Origin: Streptomyces lucensis JCM 4490
GTDB taxonomy: Bacteria; Actinomycetota; Actinomycetes; Streptomycetales; Streptomycetaceae
Assembly (NCBI RefSeq): GCF_014650035.1
Contig: NZ_BMUE01000019.1
Span: forward strand, 62,001 to 126,000
Reading direction: 5' to 3'
DNA length: 64,000 nt
The notes under the pieces are model-generated. The model did not search any database. It saw only the letters and a list, made by a program, of their open reading frames with translations, and had not been told where the DNA came from. Of this stretch, positions 46,230-55,066 are shown one piece after another. Position numbers and translations under genes: made by a program. The first letter of the stretch is position 1. The number at the start of each line of letters is the position of its first letter.

Positions 46230-49200
46230 TCAGACCTCTTCGACGCTGCTCGGCTCGCGCCGGGACAGGTCGATGCCGAGCTCCTCCGCAGCGCGGAAGA
46301 CGTCCTCGTCGGTGTCACGCATCTCGATGGACATACCGTCGCTGGACAGCACCTCCACGTTCAGGCAGAGCGACTGCATCTCCTTGATGAGCACCTTGAA
46401 GGACTCGGGGATGCCGGGCTCGGGGATGTTCTCGCCCTTGACGATGGCCTCGTAGACCTTCACGCGGCCGGTGACGTCGTCGGACTTGATGGTCAGCAGC
46501 TCCTGGAGGGCGTACGCGGCGCCGTAGGCCTCGAGGGCCCACACCTCCATCTCGCCGAAGCGCTGGCCACCGAACTGCGCCTTACCACCCAGCGGCTGCT
46601 GGGTGATCATGGAGTACGGACCGGTCGAGCGGGCGTGCAGCTTGTCGTCGACCAGGTGGTGCAGCTTCAGGATGTACATGTAGCCGACCGAGATCGGGTC
46701 CGGGAACGGCTCACCGCTGCGGCCGTCGAACAACCGCGCCTTGCCGGTCGGGAGCACCATGCGCTCGCCGTCCCGGTTCGGGATGGTGTGCTGCAGCAGA
46801 CCCGCCAGCTCGTCCTCGCGCGCACCGTCGAACACCGGGGTGGCGACGTTGGTGCCCGGGGCGACCTGGTCGGCGCCGATGACCTGCAGACGCTGGGCCC
46901 ACTCGTCCGCGAGGCCGGAGACGTCCCAGCCGCGGCTGGCGAGCCAGCCGAGGTGGATCTCCAGGACCTGTCCCGGGTTCATTCGGGACGGCACACCCAG
47001 CGGGTTGAGGATGATGTCGACCGGGGTGCCGTCCTCCAGGAACGGCATGTCCTCGATCGGCAGGATCTTGGAGATGACACCCTTGTTGCCGTGGCGGCCG
47101 GCGAGCTTGTCACCGTCGGTGATCTTGCGCTTCTGCGCGACGTAGACGCGCACCAGCTGGTTGACACCGGGGGGAAGCTCGTCGCCCTCCTCGCGGTCGA
47201 AGACGCGCACGCCGATGACCTTGCCGGTCTCGCCGTGCGGCACCTTCAGCGAGGTGTCACGGACCTCACGGGCCTTCTCACCGAAGATCGCGCGCAGCAG
47301 GCGCTCCTCGGGGGTCAGCTCGGTCTCGCCCTTCGGGGTGACCTTGCCGACGAGGATGTCGCCGGCGATGACCTCGGCGCCGATGCGGATGATGCCGCGC
47401 TCGTCGAGGTCGGCGAGGACCTCCTCGGAGACGTTCGGGATGTCCCGGGTGATCTCCTCGGGGCCGAGCTTGGTGTCACGGGCGTCGACCTCGTGCTCCT
47501 CGATGTGGATCGAGGAGAGGACGTCGTCCTGCACGAGGCGCTGCGACAGGATGATCGCGTCCTCGTAGTTGTGACCCTCCCACGGCATGAACGCCACGAG
47601 CAGGTTCTTGCCGAGGGCCATCTCGCCGTTCTGGGTGGCCGGGCCGTCGGCGAGCACCTGGCCCGTGATGATCCGGTCGCCCTCGTTGACGATGACCTTC
47701 TGGTTGACCGAGGTGCCCTGGTTGGAGCGGGAGAACTTGTGCAGGCGGTACGTGATGTACGTGCCGTCGTCGTTCGCGGTGGTGATGTAGTCCGCGGAGA
47801 CCTCCTGGACCACACCGTCCTTCTCCGCCTTGACCACGTCGCCGGCGTCGACCGCGGAGCGGTACTCCATGCCGGTGCCGACGAGCGGGGCCTCGGACTT
47901 GATGAGCGGAACGGCCTGACGCATCATGTTCGCGCCCATGAGGGCACGGTTGGCGTCGTCGTGCTCGAGGAACGGGATCATGGCGGTCGCGACCGACACC
48001 ATCTGGCGCGGCGAGACGTCCATGTAGTCGACGTCCTCGGGGCTGACGTAGTCGACCTCGCCGCCACGGCGGCGGACCAGGACACGCGCCTCGGCGAACC
48101 GCAGATCGTCGCCCAGCGTGGCGTTGGCCTGCGCGATGACGAAGCGGTCCTCCTCGTCGGCGGTCAGGTAGTCGACCTCGTCGGTGACCTGGCCGTCGAT
48201 GACCTTGCGGTACGGGGTCTCGACGAAACCGAACGCGTTGACGCGGCCGTAGGAGGCGAGCGAGCCGATCAGACCGATGTTCGGGCCTTCGGGCGTCTCG
48301 ATCGGGCACATGCGGCCGTAGTGCGACGGGTGCACGTCACGGACCTCGAAGCCGGCCCGCTCACGGGAGAGACCACCCGGGCCAAGGGCCGACAGACGGC
48401 GCTTGTGGGTGAGACCCGACAGCGGGTTGTTCTGGTCCATGAACTGCGACAGCTGGCTGGTGCCGAAGAACTCCTTGATGGAGGCGACGACCGGCCGGAT
48501 GTTGATCAGGGTCTGCGGCGTGATCGCCTCGACGTCCTGGGTCGTCATGCGCTCGCGCACGACGCGCTCCATACGGGCGAGACCCGTACGGACCTGGTTC
48601 TGGATCAGCTCACCGACGCTGCGCAGACGACGGTTGCCGAAGTGGTCGATGTCGTCCGTCTCGACGACGATCGTGTCGCCGTTGTCGCCGGTGGTCTCGG
48701 TCTCGCCGGCGTGCAGCTGCACCAGGTACTTGATCGTCGAGATGATGTCCTCGACGGTCAGGATGCCCGCGTCCAGCGGAGCGTCCGCACCGAGCTTCTT
48801 GTTGACCTTGTAACGGCCGACCTTGGCGAGGTCGTAGCGCTTGGGGTTGAAGTAGAGGTTCTCAAGGAGCGTCTGCGCGGCCTCACGCGTGGGGGGCTCG
48901 CCCGGACGCAGCTTGCGGTAGATGTCGAGCAGCGCGTCGTCCTGGCCCTGGGTGTGGTCCTTCTCCAGGGTGGCGCGCATCGACTCGTAGTCGCCGAACT
49001 CCTCGAGGATCTGCTCGGTCGTCCAGCCGAGCGCCTTCAGCAGAACGGTGACCGACTGCTTGCGCTTGCGGTCGATGCGGACACCGACCATGTCGCGCTT
49101 GTCGATCTCCATCTCCAGCCAGGCACCCCGGGACGGGATGATCTTGGCGGAGAAGATGTCCTTGTCGGACGTCTTGTCGATGGAGGAGTCGAAGTAGACA

Positions 49201-49715
49201 CCGGGGGAACGGACCAGCTGCGACACCACGACACGCTCGGTGCCGTTGATGACGAAAGTGCCCTTGTTCGTCATGAGCGGGAAGTCGCCCATGAAGACCG
49301 TCTGGGACTTGATCTCACCGGTCTCGTTGTTGGTGAACTCGGCGGTGACGAAGAGCGGGGCCGCGTACGTGAAGTCGCGCTCCTTGCACTCGTCGATGGA
49401 GTTCTTCGGCGGCTCGAAGCGGTGGTCCCGGAACGTCAGGGACATCGACCCGGAGAAGTCCTCGATCGGGGAGATCTCCTCGAAGATCTCCTCCAGACCG
49501 GACTTGGTGGGGACGTCCTGACCGTTCTCAAGAGCCTCCTCGACCCGACTCTGCCAGGCGGTGTTGCCGAGCAGCCAGTCAAAGCTCTCGGTCTGCAGCG
49601 CGAGCAGGTTCGGAACCTCGAGAGGCTCCTTGATCTTTGCAAAGGAGATGCGCAGCGGGGCGGTGCTGGCGCCGTTGTTCGTATTCGCGGTCGAGGCGTT
49701 GCGCGAGGCGGCCAA
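46230..49715 (-). CDS. rpoB: RNA polymerase beta subunit
   Basis: Forms the catalytic cleft with beta'. The start is TTG at 49715, with AAGGA seven bases upstream; this gives 1161 residues, the length I know for Streptomyces beta. The frame is open 20 codons more without conservation. The rifampicin region 'GTSQLSQFMDQNNPLSGLTH' followed by 'KRRLSALGPGGLSRERAG' has wild-type Asp, His and Ser at the usual resistance positions. The C-terminus has 'GGKAQFGGQRFGEMEVWALE'. Own promoter at 49880-49908 plus possible read-through from rplJL. Confidence 0.99.
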   Translation of the reverse strand: MAASRNASTANTNNGASTAPLRISFAKIKEPLEVPNLLALQTESFDWLLGNTAWQSRVEEALENGQDVPTKSGLEEIFEEISPIEDFSGSMSLTFRDHRFEPPKNSIDECKERDFTYAAPLFVTAEFTNNETGEIKSQTVFMGDFPLMTNKGTFVINGTERVVVSQLVRSPGVYFDSSIDKTSDKDIFSAKIIPSRGAWLEMEIDKRDMVGVRIDRKRKQSVTVLLKALGWTTEQILEEFGDYESMRATLEKDHTQGQDDALLDIYRKLRPGEPPTREAAQTLLENLYFNPKRYDLAKVGRYKVNKKLGADAPLDAGILTVEDIISTIKYLVQLHAGETETTGDNGDTIVVETDDIDHFGNRRLRSVGELIQNQVRTGLARMERVVRERMTTQDVEAITPQTLINIRPVVASIKEFFGTSQLSQFMDQNNPLSGLTHKRRLSALGPGGLSRERAGFEVRDVHPSHYGRMCPIETPEGPNIGLIGSLASYGRVNAFGFVETPYRKVIDGQVTDEVDYLTADEEDRFVIAQANATLGDDLRFAEARVLVRRRGGEVDYVSPEDVDYMDVSPRQMVSVATAMIPFLEHDDANRALMGANMMRQAVPLIKSEAPLVGTGMEYRSAVDAGDVVKAEKDGVVQEVSADYITTANDDGTYITYRLHKFSRSNQGTSVNQKVIVNEGDRIITGQVLADGPATQNGEMALGKNLLVAFMPWEGHNYEDAIILSQRLVQDDVLSSIHIEEHEVDARDTKLGPEEITRDIPNVSEEVLADLDERGIIRIGAEVIAGDILVGKVTPKGETELTPEERLLRAIFGEKAREVRDTSLKVPHGETGKVIGVRVFDREEGDELPPGVNQLVRVYVAQKRKITDGDKLAGRHGNKGVISKILPIEDMPFLEDGTPVDIILNPLGVPSRMNPGQVLEIHLGWLASRGWDVSGLADEWAQRLQVIGADQVAPGTNVATPVFDGAREDELAGLLQHTIPNRDGERMVLPTGKARLFDGRSGEPFPDPISVGYMYILKLHHLVDDKLHARSTGPYSMITQQPLGGKAQFGGQRFGEMEVWALEAYGAAYALQELLTIKSDDVTGRVKVYEAIVKGENIPEPGIPESFKVLIKEMQSLCLNVEVLSSDGMSIEMRDTDEDVFRAAEELGIDLSRREPSSVEEV

Positions 49716-49879
49716 GAGGGGGTCCTTCCGAGGGCTCGGACTCACTACGCGCGTACCGGTCCCTCTCCCGCGCACAGGGATGGAAACCCCAGGTCAGGGG
49801 GGCTTCGGTCGACTGTGCTCAAGTGAGGGCAGACCCCTGGTGACGGGCAGGGGACAGCTAACAGGCAGCGCAAAGGGTC

Positions 49880-49908
49880 AGTGTAGCCATTTGGCACACT
49901 GATGTCCA
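49880..49908 (-). promoter_or_regulatory. rpoB promoter with overlapping inverted repeat
   Basis: On the minus strand TGGACA (49903-49908), a 17-base spacer and TACACT (49880-49885). The dyad CAGTGT-GCC-AAAT-GGC-(T)-ACACTG at 49879-49901 covers the -10 and most of the spacer, where a repressor or activator could bind. Confidence 0.6.
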
Positions 49909-50178
49909 GTGCGGGTTCTTCGAGACCCTCGCCGTGCTCACCGCTCTCGTCAACGCCCTCGGCATGCCTGCCCTCAACGCACGTTGATACTGCCCTCTTC
50001 GTCGTCGATCCATGCCTCGGATTCGGATCCTTGTGACGACGCGTCCTGAGAATTGCGCGCTGCGTGCGGTTCGTCAAGGCCCCCCAGCCCGAAGCGGGCC
50101 GGCCGGGTCCCAGGACGAAGATCACCCTACCCCTCGCCGTCGCGAGTGCAAGGCAACCGTGGTCGTCCGTCGCATACG

Positions 50179-50216
50179 CCGAAGAGCGACCACCCGGATG
50201 GATGATCGCTCTTCGG
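50179..50216 (-). terminator. Hairpin after rplL
   Basis: CCGAAGAGCGA and TCGCTCTTCGG (perfect, 11 bp) enclose 16 bases, 68 bases past the rplL stop. It probably reduces rplJL transcripts entering rpoBC. Confidence 0.75.
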
Positions 50217-50284
50217 TGCGTGCGCGTTACAGCCCCACGGGGCCGTAATCAGCCCGCAGCCGGGTTCTGGGAACCCAGGAGGTG

Positions 50285-50668
50285 TTACTTGACCTCGACG
50301 GAGGCGCCGGCGCCCTTGAGGGACTCGGCGGCCTTCTCGGCGGCTTCCTTGTTGACCTTCTCGAGGACCGGCTTCGGGGTGCCGTCGACGAGGTCCTTGG
50401 CCTCCTTCAGACCCAGGGAGGTCAGCTCACGCACGACCTTGATGACCTGGATCTTCTTGTCGCCGGCGCCGGTGAGGATGACGTCGAACTCGTCCTTCTC
50501 CTCCTCGACCGGGGCAGCCGGGCCACCCTGGGCCGGGCCCGCGACGGCCACGGCGGCGGCGGCGGTGACGTCGAACTTCTCCTCGAACGCCTTCACGAAC
50601 TCGGAGAGCTCGATGAGGGTCATCTCCTCGAACTGCGCGAGCAGGTCTTCCTGAGACAGCTTCGCCAT
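50285..50668 (-). CDS. rplL: 50S ribosomal protein L7/L12
   Basis: Stalk protein present in several copies that recruits translation GTPases. The ATG at 50668 (MAKLSQEDLLAQFEEMTLIE) has GGAAGGATCG before it; a start six codons upstream is unlikely. N-terminal dimer domain about 1-40, Ala/Gly/Pro hinge (VAVAGPAQGGPAAP), C-terminal domain 'EFDVILTGAGDKKIQVIKVV' and 'LGLKEAKDLVDGTPKPVLEK'. Length is 127. It follows rplJ by 116 bases. Confidence 0.99.
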   Translation of the reverse strand: MAKLSQEDLLAQFEEMTLIELSEFVKAFEEKFDVTAAAAVAVAGPAQGGPAAPVEEEKDEFDVILTGAGDKKIQVIKVVRELTSLGLKEAKDLVDGTPKPVLEKVNKEAAEKAAESLKGAGASVEVK

Positions 50669-50784
50669 GATGGGCGATCCTTCCACTAAATCGGCAGGTG
50701 CCGGATGTACATGAGAGGCGGGCGTACGTTGGCCCGCTGTGACCCCGGCCGCGTCAGGCGGCCCGGATCAGAAAGCGAGCCGAA

Positions 50785-51315
50785 TTACTCGGCACCGCCC
50801 TGCTCGTCCTGCTTGGCACGAAGCGCGTCCACGGTGCGGACGAGCTTCGACGGGAGCGCCTGGAAGACCTGAGCAGCCTGAGTCTGCTTGCCCTTGAAGG
50901 CGCCCGCCAGCTTGGCGAGCAGAACCTCGCGGGACTCGAGGTCCGCAAGCTTCTTGATCTCGTCGGCGGACATCGCCTTGCCGTCAAGGACACCGCCCTT
51001 GATGACGAGATTCGGGTTTTCCTTGGCGAAGTCACGAAGACCCTTCGCCGACTCCACCGGGTCACCGGTGACGAAGGCGACCGCCGTCGGACCAGCGAAG
51101 AGCTGGTCGTCCAGCGTGATCCCGGCCTCGTTGGCCGCAATCTTGGTCAGCGTGTTCTTCACCACGGCGTACTGGGCGTTCTCACCGAGCGACCGGCGCA
51201 GCGTCTTGAGCTGCGCCACGGTGAGACCGCGGTACTCGGTCAGCACGGCGGCGTTGGAGCTGCGGAACTTGTCCGTCAGCTCGGCAACCGCGGCAGCCTT
51301 GTCGGGCCTCGCCAT
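50785..51315 (-). CDS. rplJ: 50S ribosomal protein L10
   Basis: Stalk base that binds 23S rRNA and carries L12 dimers; the L10-L12 complex is the known repressor of its own operon in E. coli. It begins MARPDKAAAVAELTDKFRSS and has 'AVLTEYRGLTVAQLKTLRRS' and 'AVVKNTLTKIAANEAG'. Length is 176. The ATG at 51315 has GGAAGGAGG before it. A 236-base leader holds a terminator-like hairpin (51374-51407). Confidence 0.99.
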   Translation of the reverse strand: MARPDKAAAVAELTDKFRSSNAAVLTEYRGLTVAQLKTLRRSLGENAQYAVVKNTLTKIAANEAGITLDDQLFAGPTAVAFVTGDPVESAKGLRDFAKENPNLVIKGGVLDGKAMSADEIKKLADLESREVLLAKLAGAFKGKQTQAAQVFQALPSKLVRTVDALRAKQDEQGGAE

Positions 51316-51373
51316 AGAGCCTCGGCCTCCTTCCGGGTGATTCTGACCGCGCGGACCCGAAGGAGGACTGGGG

Positions 51374-51407
51374 AAAACGAAACGCCCCGGCGCAGGCGCA
51401 CGGGGCG
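51374..51407 (-). terminator. Attenuator hairpin with T-rich tail in the rplJL leader
   Basis: On the minus strand CGCCCCG, an 11-base loop that itself pairs GCG with CGC, CGGGGCG, then TTTCGTTTT. A true T-rich tail is rare in this window. It lies about 60 bases before the rplJ ATG, inside the predicted transcript, so it fits attenuation by L10(L12). Confidence 0.75.
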
Positions 51408-51557
51408 GACTCGACCGGCTTCACACGCTGGACGCGTGCGCTCCGGGAGCTCTTCCACTGACACCTGCGCGGGTCGTCCACTCTTCAGCGGATCCTTCGG
51501 CCACCGCGCCCTCGTGGAAGCGCGCGGCAACGACCAGCGGTCTTTGGCTTCTGGAAG

Positions 51558-51587
51558 AGAGTACGGGACCGGGGCACGGTCGAGCAA
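51558..51587 (-). promoter_or_regulatory. rplJ promoter
   Basis: On the minus strand TTGCTC (51582-51587), an 18-base spacer and TACTCT (51558-51563). Position fits a leader of about 235 bases. Confidence 0.6.
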
Positions 51588-51622
51588 ATCGGGCCGGACG
51601 GCCCGCCCCGGTCCCGCCGGGG

Positions 51623-52540
51623 TCAGGAGGTGGCGCCGCTCGTGGTGCCGCCGCCCACGGTTCCTCCGGACTTCAGCATGTCGGCGAAGTCCTTGGTGTC
51701 GCCGGCCGGGGGCGCCTCGGCGGTGACCTTGACCCCGTAGTCGCTGTAGAACGTGGTGTTGGTCATGGTGCCGTTGGCGGTGTTCGCCTTCTCGGTCTTC
51801 TTGACCAGCAGGTTCTCGTCGTTGATCCAGATGTCGACGGTGTCGGTGGTGACGCCCGCCTGGTCGAGCTGCTTCTTCAGGGCGGACAGCTGGTCGCCGC
51901 TGAGGTCGCTGCTCTTGCCCGCCAGGTCCGCGACGTCCACCGTGCCCGAGTAGTGCGTGGTGTGGGCGCCGTCGACGGTGTCCTCGCCGACCTTCTTGAC
52001 GTCGCCGGAGGCCAGCAGCATCTTCACGGACTGGTTCGGCGTGGCGTTCTGGATCTGGTCCTTCATGTACGAGCCGGAGGCTCCGCCGAGCTTGGCCAGG
52101 TCGTCGTACGAGTACTTGAGCCAGTGCTTGCCGCCCGTCTGCTGGGCGTACGCGTCGCTCATGTGCGCGTAGTAGGCGTCCGGCAGGTACCGGGCCTCCA
52201 TCGACTGGGTGCCGGCCTTCTTCATCATCTCGGCCATCTGGCCGCCGGTGTACGTGATGGTGAGGTTGCCCTTGAGGCCGTCACTCCAGGCGAGCGCGCC
52301 GTTGGCCGTCATCGACATGAGGTCGCCCATGGACGTGGTGGAGCGGACCTTGGCCGAGTCCGCCTTGTCCGTGGACTTCTCCACGGAGCGCAGGGCGGCG
52401 ATGGGGCTGAGCTTGATCGCACCCCCGCCGGCCGCCTTGCCGTCCTTGCCGCCGTCCGAGGAGCCGCAGGCGGCCACACCGGTCAGTGCGGCGACCACCG
52501 CGATCGAGAGGCCCATCCGGCGCACGGTCGTGCTCTTCAT
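51623..52540 (-). CDS. LppX/LprG-like lipoprotein
   Basis: Export signal and lipobox at residues about 8-25 (SIAVVAALTGVAAC), so lipid-anchored outside the membrane. The mature protein reads like the LppX_LprAFG fold: 'SAKVRSTTSMGDLM', 'TANGALAWSDGLKGNLTITY', 'YLPDAYYAHMSDAYAQQTG' and 'TVDIWINDENLLVKKTEK'. In mycobacteria such proteins bind or move lipids or glycolipids. Length is 305. The ATG at 52540 has its own upstream region. It sits between rplA and rplJ on the same strand, a position I recall as conserved in Streptomyces, but it is functionally unrelated to its neighbours. Confidence 0.85.
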   Translation of the reverse strand: MKSTTVRRMGLSIAVVAALTGVAACGSSDGGKDGKAAGGGAIKLSPIAALRSVEKSTDKADSAKVRSTTSMGDLMSMTANGALAWSDGLKGNLTITYTGGQMAEMMKKAGTQSMEARYLPDAYYAHMSDAYAQQTGGKHWLKYSYDDLAKLGGASGSYMKDQIQNATPNQSVKMLLASGDVKKVGEDTVDGAHTTHYSGTVDVADLAGKSSDLSGDQLSALKKQLDQAGVTTDTVDIWINDENLLVKKTEKANTANGTMTNTTFYSDYGVKVTAEAPPAGDTKDFADMLKSGGTVGGGTTSGATS

Positions 52541-52626
52541 CTAGTCCCACCCCTAAAGCGAGTCCCGTTGCCAGCACCGTAGCCCAGGCCGCTGACAGTC
52601 GTGCGAAAGGTCGCACAAAGAAAGGA

Positions 52627-52658
52627 CGGGCCCCGCACCTTGTCGGTTGCAGGGCCCG
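52627..52658 (-). terminator. Possible terminator after rplA
   Basis: CGGGCCC (52627-52633) and GGGCCCG (52652-52658) pair around an 18-base loop, 49 bases past the rplA stop. Short stem, moderate support. Confidence 0.4.
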
Positions 52659-52706
52659 CCCTCTACTTACGCGTACCTGACGCGGCTACCGGGCTGAGCG
52701 GAGGGC

Positions 52707-53432
52707 TCAGACGGCGGCCGGGTCCTCCTCGACGAGGAGGTTGCGGGTGCGGTTCGGGTCGACCGGGATGCCGGGGCCCATCGTGGTGGTGATGGCGGCC
52801 TTCTTGATGTAGCGACCCTTGGCGGCGGACGGCTTCAGACGGAGGATCTCCTCCAGCGCGGCGCCGTAGTTCTCCACCAGCTTGGCGTCGTCGAAGGACG
52901 CCTTGCCGATGATGAAGTGCAGGTTCGAGTGCTTGTCGACGCGGAACTCGATCTTGCCGCCCTTGATCTCGGTGACGGCCTTGGCGGTGTCGGGGGTGAC
53001 GGTGCCGGTCTTCGGGTTCGGCATCAGACCACGCGGGCCGAGGACGCGGCCGAGGCGGCCGACCTTGCCCATGAGGTCCGGGGTGGCGACGACGGCGTCG
53101 AAGTCCAGACGGCCCTTCGCCACCTCGTCGATCAGCTCGTCGGCGCCGACGATGTCGGCGCCCGCGGCACGCGCGGCCTCGGCACGGTCACCGGTCGCGA
53201 AGACCAGGACCCGGGCGGTCTTACCGGTGCCGTGCGGGAGGTTCACGGTGCCACGGACCATCTGGTCGGCCTTGCGCGGGTCGACACCCAGGCGGAAGGC
53301 GACCTCGACGGTGCCGTCGAACTTGGTCGTGGAGGTCTCCTTGGCGAGACGGACGGCCTCGAGCGGGGCGTACAGCTTCTCCCGGTCGACCTTGGCGTCC
53401 GCAGCGCGGAGAGCCTTGCTGCGCTTGCTCAC
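52707..53432 (-). CDS. rplA: 50S ribosomal protein L1
   Basis: L1-stalk protein that guides deacylated tRNA out of the E site; in E. coli it represses rplK-rplA. The start is GTG at 53432 (MSKRSKALRAADAKVDREKL) with AGGAG before it; the frame is open 19 codons more without conservation. Segments: 'GTVEVAFRLGVDPRKADQMV', 'GPRGLMPNPKTGTVT' and 'GRYIKKAAITTTMGPGIPVD'. Length is 241. It follows rplK by 96 bases holding GC-rich dyads near 53461-53510. Confidence 0.98.
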   Translation of the reverse strand: MSKRSKALRAADAKVDREKLYAPLEAVRLAKETSTTKFDGTVEVAFRLGVDPRKADQMVRGTVNLPHGTGKTARVLVFATGDRAEAARAAGADIVGADELIDEVAKGRLDFDAVVATPDLMGKVGRLGRVLGPRGLMPNPKTGTVTPDTAKAVTEIKGGKIEFRVDKHSNLHFIIGKASFDDAKLVENYGAALEEILRLKPSAAKGRYIKKAAITTTMGPGIPVDPNRTRNLLVEEDPAAV

Positions 53433-53528
53433 AACTGCTCCTGTGTGTTCTGAAAGGAGGCGTGGTACGGGCCGAGCAGGCCCTGCCACGTGCGGCCTTT
53501 CACGGCCGCATGACTACGGGGTGGGACT

Positions 53529-53963
53529 TCAGCCCTCGACCGTGATGCCCATGGAGCGGGCGGTGCCGGCGATGATCTTCGACGCGGCGTCCAGGTCGTT
53601 GGCGTTGAGGTCGGGCAGCTTGGTCTGGGCGATCTCGCGGACCTGCGCCTCGGTGATCTTGGCGACCTTGGTCTTGTGCGGCTCGCCGGAGCCCTTCTCC
53701 ACGCCCGCGGCCTTGAGGATCATCTTCGCGGCCGGCGGCGTCTTGGTGACGAAGGTGAAGGAGCGGTCCTCGTAGACCGTGATCTCCACCGGGATCACCC
53801 AGCCACGCTGCGACTCGGTCGCGGCGTTGTAGGCCTTGCAGAACTCCATGATGTTCACGCCGTGCTGACCCAGCGCCGGGCCGACCGGGGGGGCCGGGTT
53901 CGCCGCACCGGCGTTGATCTGGAGCTTGATGAGCCCCGTGACCTTCTTCTTCTTGGGAGGCAT
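53529..53963 (-). CDS. rplK: 50S ribosomal protein L11
   Basis: Binds the GTPase-associated 23S rRNA region and helps trigger the stringent factor RelA; thiostrepton binds at the L11-rRNA site. The ATG at 53963 ([20 protein letters not shown]) gives 144 residues. '[20 protein letters not shown]' is the proline-rich N-terminal site, with prolines intact; the C-terminal RNA domain ends [27 protein letters not shown] precedes. It heads rplK-rplA. Confidence 0.99.
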
Positions 53964-54065
53964 AGCTCTCCGGGTCCTTTCGATTCGGGTCCTGCCCGCA
54001 TCCGGGGACCACCCGGACGCAGGCATACCGCACAACGATAACGGGTATGGATGCGCGGCCAAAAA

Positions 54066-54110
54066 CCGTGCAGGTCAGGCGAGGCGCGAGCGCCTGCCTG
54101 ACCTGCACGG
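54066..54110 (-). terminator. Terminator of secE-nusG
   Basis: Fifteen-base perfect arms (CCGTGCAGGTCAGGC and complement) plus an inner AGGCG/CGCCT stem are followed on the minus strand by TTTTT. It starts 22 bases past the nusG stop, so rplK-rplA needs its own promoter; TTGGCC-N16-TATCGT near 54037-54064 is a candidate. Confidence 0.85.
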
Positions 54111-54131
54111 AAGCAGTTCGTCCAGAAGGAA

Positions 54132-54986
54132 CTAGTTCTTCTGGATCTGGTCGAAGGAGAGCTCGACCGGCGTCTCGCGGCCGAAGATCTCCACCAGGCC
54201 CTTGACCTTCTTCGAGTCGGGGTTGATCTCGTTGATGGTCGCCTGCAGCGTGGCGAACGGGCCGTCGGTGACGGTGACCGAGTCGCCGACCTCGAAGTCC
54301 AGCACCTGGACCTCGACCTTGCGCTGCGGGGCGGGCTTGCCCTCGGCCTCGGCGGCCTCGCGGGCGGCCTTCTCCTCGGCCTCCGGGGCGAGCATCTTGA
54401 CGATCTCGTCCAGGGTCAGCGGGTAGGGGTCGTAGGCGTTGCCGACGAAGCCGGTGACGCCCGGGGTGTTGCGGACGACGCCCCAGGACTCGTTGGTCAG
54501 GTCCATGCGGACCAGGACGTAGCCGGGCAGCTTGTTCTGCTTGATCGTCTTGCGGTCGCCGTTCTTGATCTGGACGACCTCTTCCTGCGGCACCTCGGCC
54601 TGGAAGATGTAGTCCTCGACGTTCAGCGAGACGGCGCGCTGCTCCAGGTTGGTCTTCACGCGGTTCTCGTAGCCGGCGTAGGTGTGGATGACGTACCACT
54701 CGCCGGGCAGGGTGCGCAGCTCCTCGCGGAGGGCCTGGACGGGGTCGACCGGCGCGGCCGGCTCCTCCTCGACGAGCTCCTCCACGGGCTCCTCGGCGCC
54801 TTCCTCGGCGTCGTCGTCCTCGACGTGCAGGGCGGCCTCTTCGGCCGGCTCGCCCGCCTCGGCCTCGGCAGCCTCGAACTCGTCCTGCTCGTCCGCGCCC
54901 TCGACGATGTCGAGCTCGTCGTCCACCGCCTCGGCAGCCAGCCCGCGGGGCTCAGTGGCGTCGTCGTTCAGGTTCGGGTCAGACAC
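54132..54986 (-). CDS. nusG: Transcription termination/antitermination factor NusG
   Basis: Binds RNA polymerase with its NGN domain and Rho or S10 with its KOW domain. NGN about residues 95-200 ('GEWYVIHTYAGYENRVKTNL', 'QNKLPGYVLVRMDL', 'NTPGVTGFVG'). KOW about 225-280 ('FEVGDSVTVTDGPFATLQAT'). The first 90 residues are a very acidic extension (EEGAEEPVEELVEEEPAAP) that E. coli NusG lacks; length 284 against 181. The start is GTG at 54986 with AGGAAG before it. It follows secE by 80 bases. Confidence 0.98.
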   Translation of the reverse strand: MSDPNLNDDATEPRGLAAEAVDDELDIVEGADEQDEFEAAEAEAGEPAEEAALHVEDDDAEEGAEEPVEELVEEEPAAPVDPVQALREELRTLPGEWYVIHTYAGYENRVKTNLEQRAVSLNVEDYIFQAEVPQEEVVQIKNGDRKTIKQNKLPGYVLVRMDLTNESWGVVRNTPGVTGFVGNAYDPYPLTLDEIVKMLAPEAEEKAAREAAEAEGKPAPQRKVEVQVLDFEVGDSVTVTDGPFATLQATINEINPDSKKVKGLVEIFGRETPVELSFDQIQKN

Positions 54987-55066
54987 GATGGCTGCTTCTT
55001 CCTGGATACATAGGGGTGGAACATGCGAAAACGGGCGCCGGTACCACGGCGCCCTTCGCTCTTGGC

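Larger units (their letters stand above)
49716..50284 (-). other. 569-base region between rplL and rpoB
   Basis: No gene. It contains the rplL terminator (50179-50216), a stretch without recognisable features, the rpoB promoter with overlapping dyad (49879-49908), and a leader of about 160 bases with CCCCTG/CAGGGG hairpins before the TTG start. Confidence 0.65.
51316..51622 (-). other. 307-base promoter and L10-type leader region of rplJL
   Basis: No gene. From the upstream side: promoter 51558-51587, about 150 bases of leader that could fold as an L10/L12-binding structure, the attenuator 51374-51407, a GGACTGGGG-rich stretch and the ribosome site. Confidence 0.6.

Noticed and set aside
46203..49826. 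A long plus-strand open frame opposite rpoB
   Set aside because: Same cause: the mirror of a highly biased coding strand. No ribosome site and no family resemblance.
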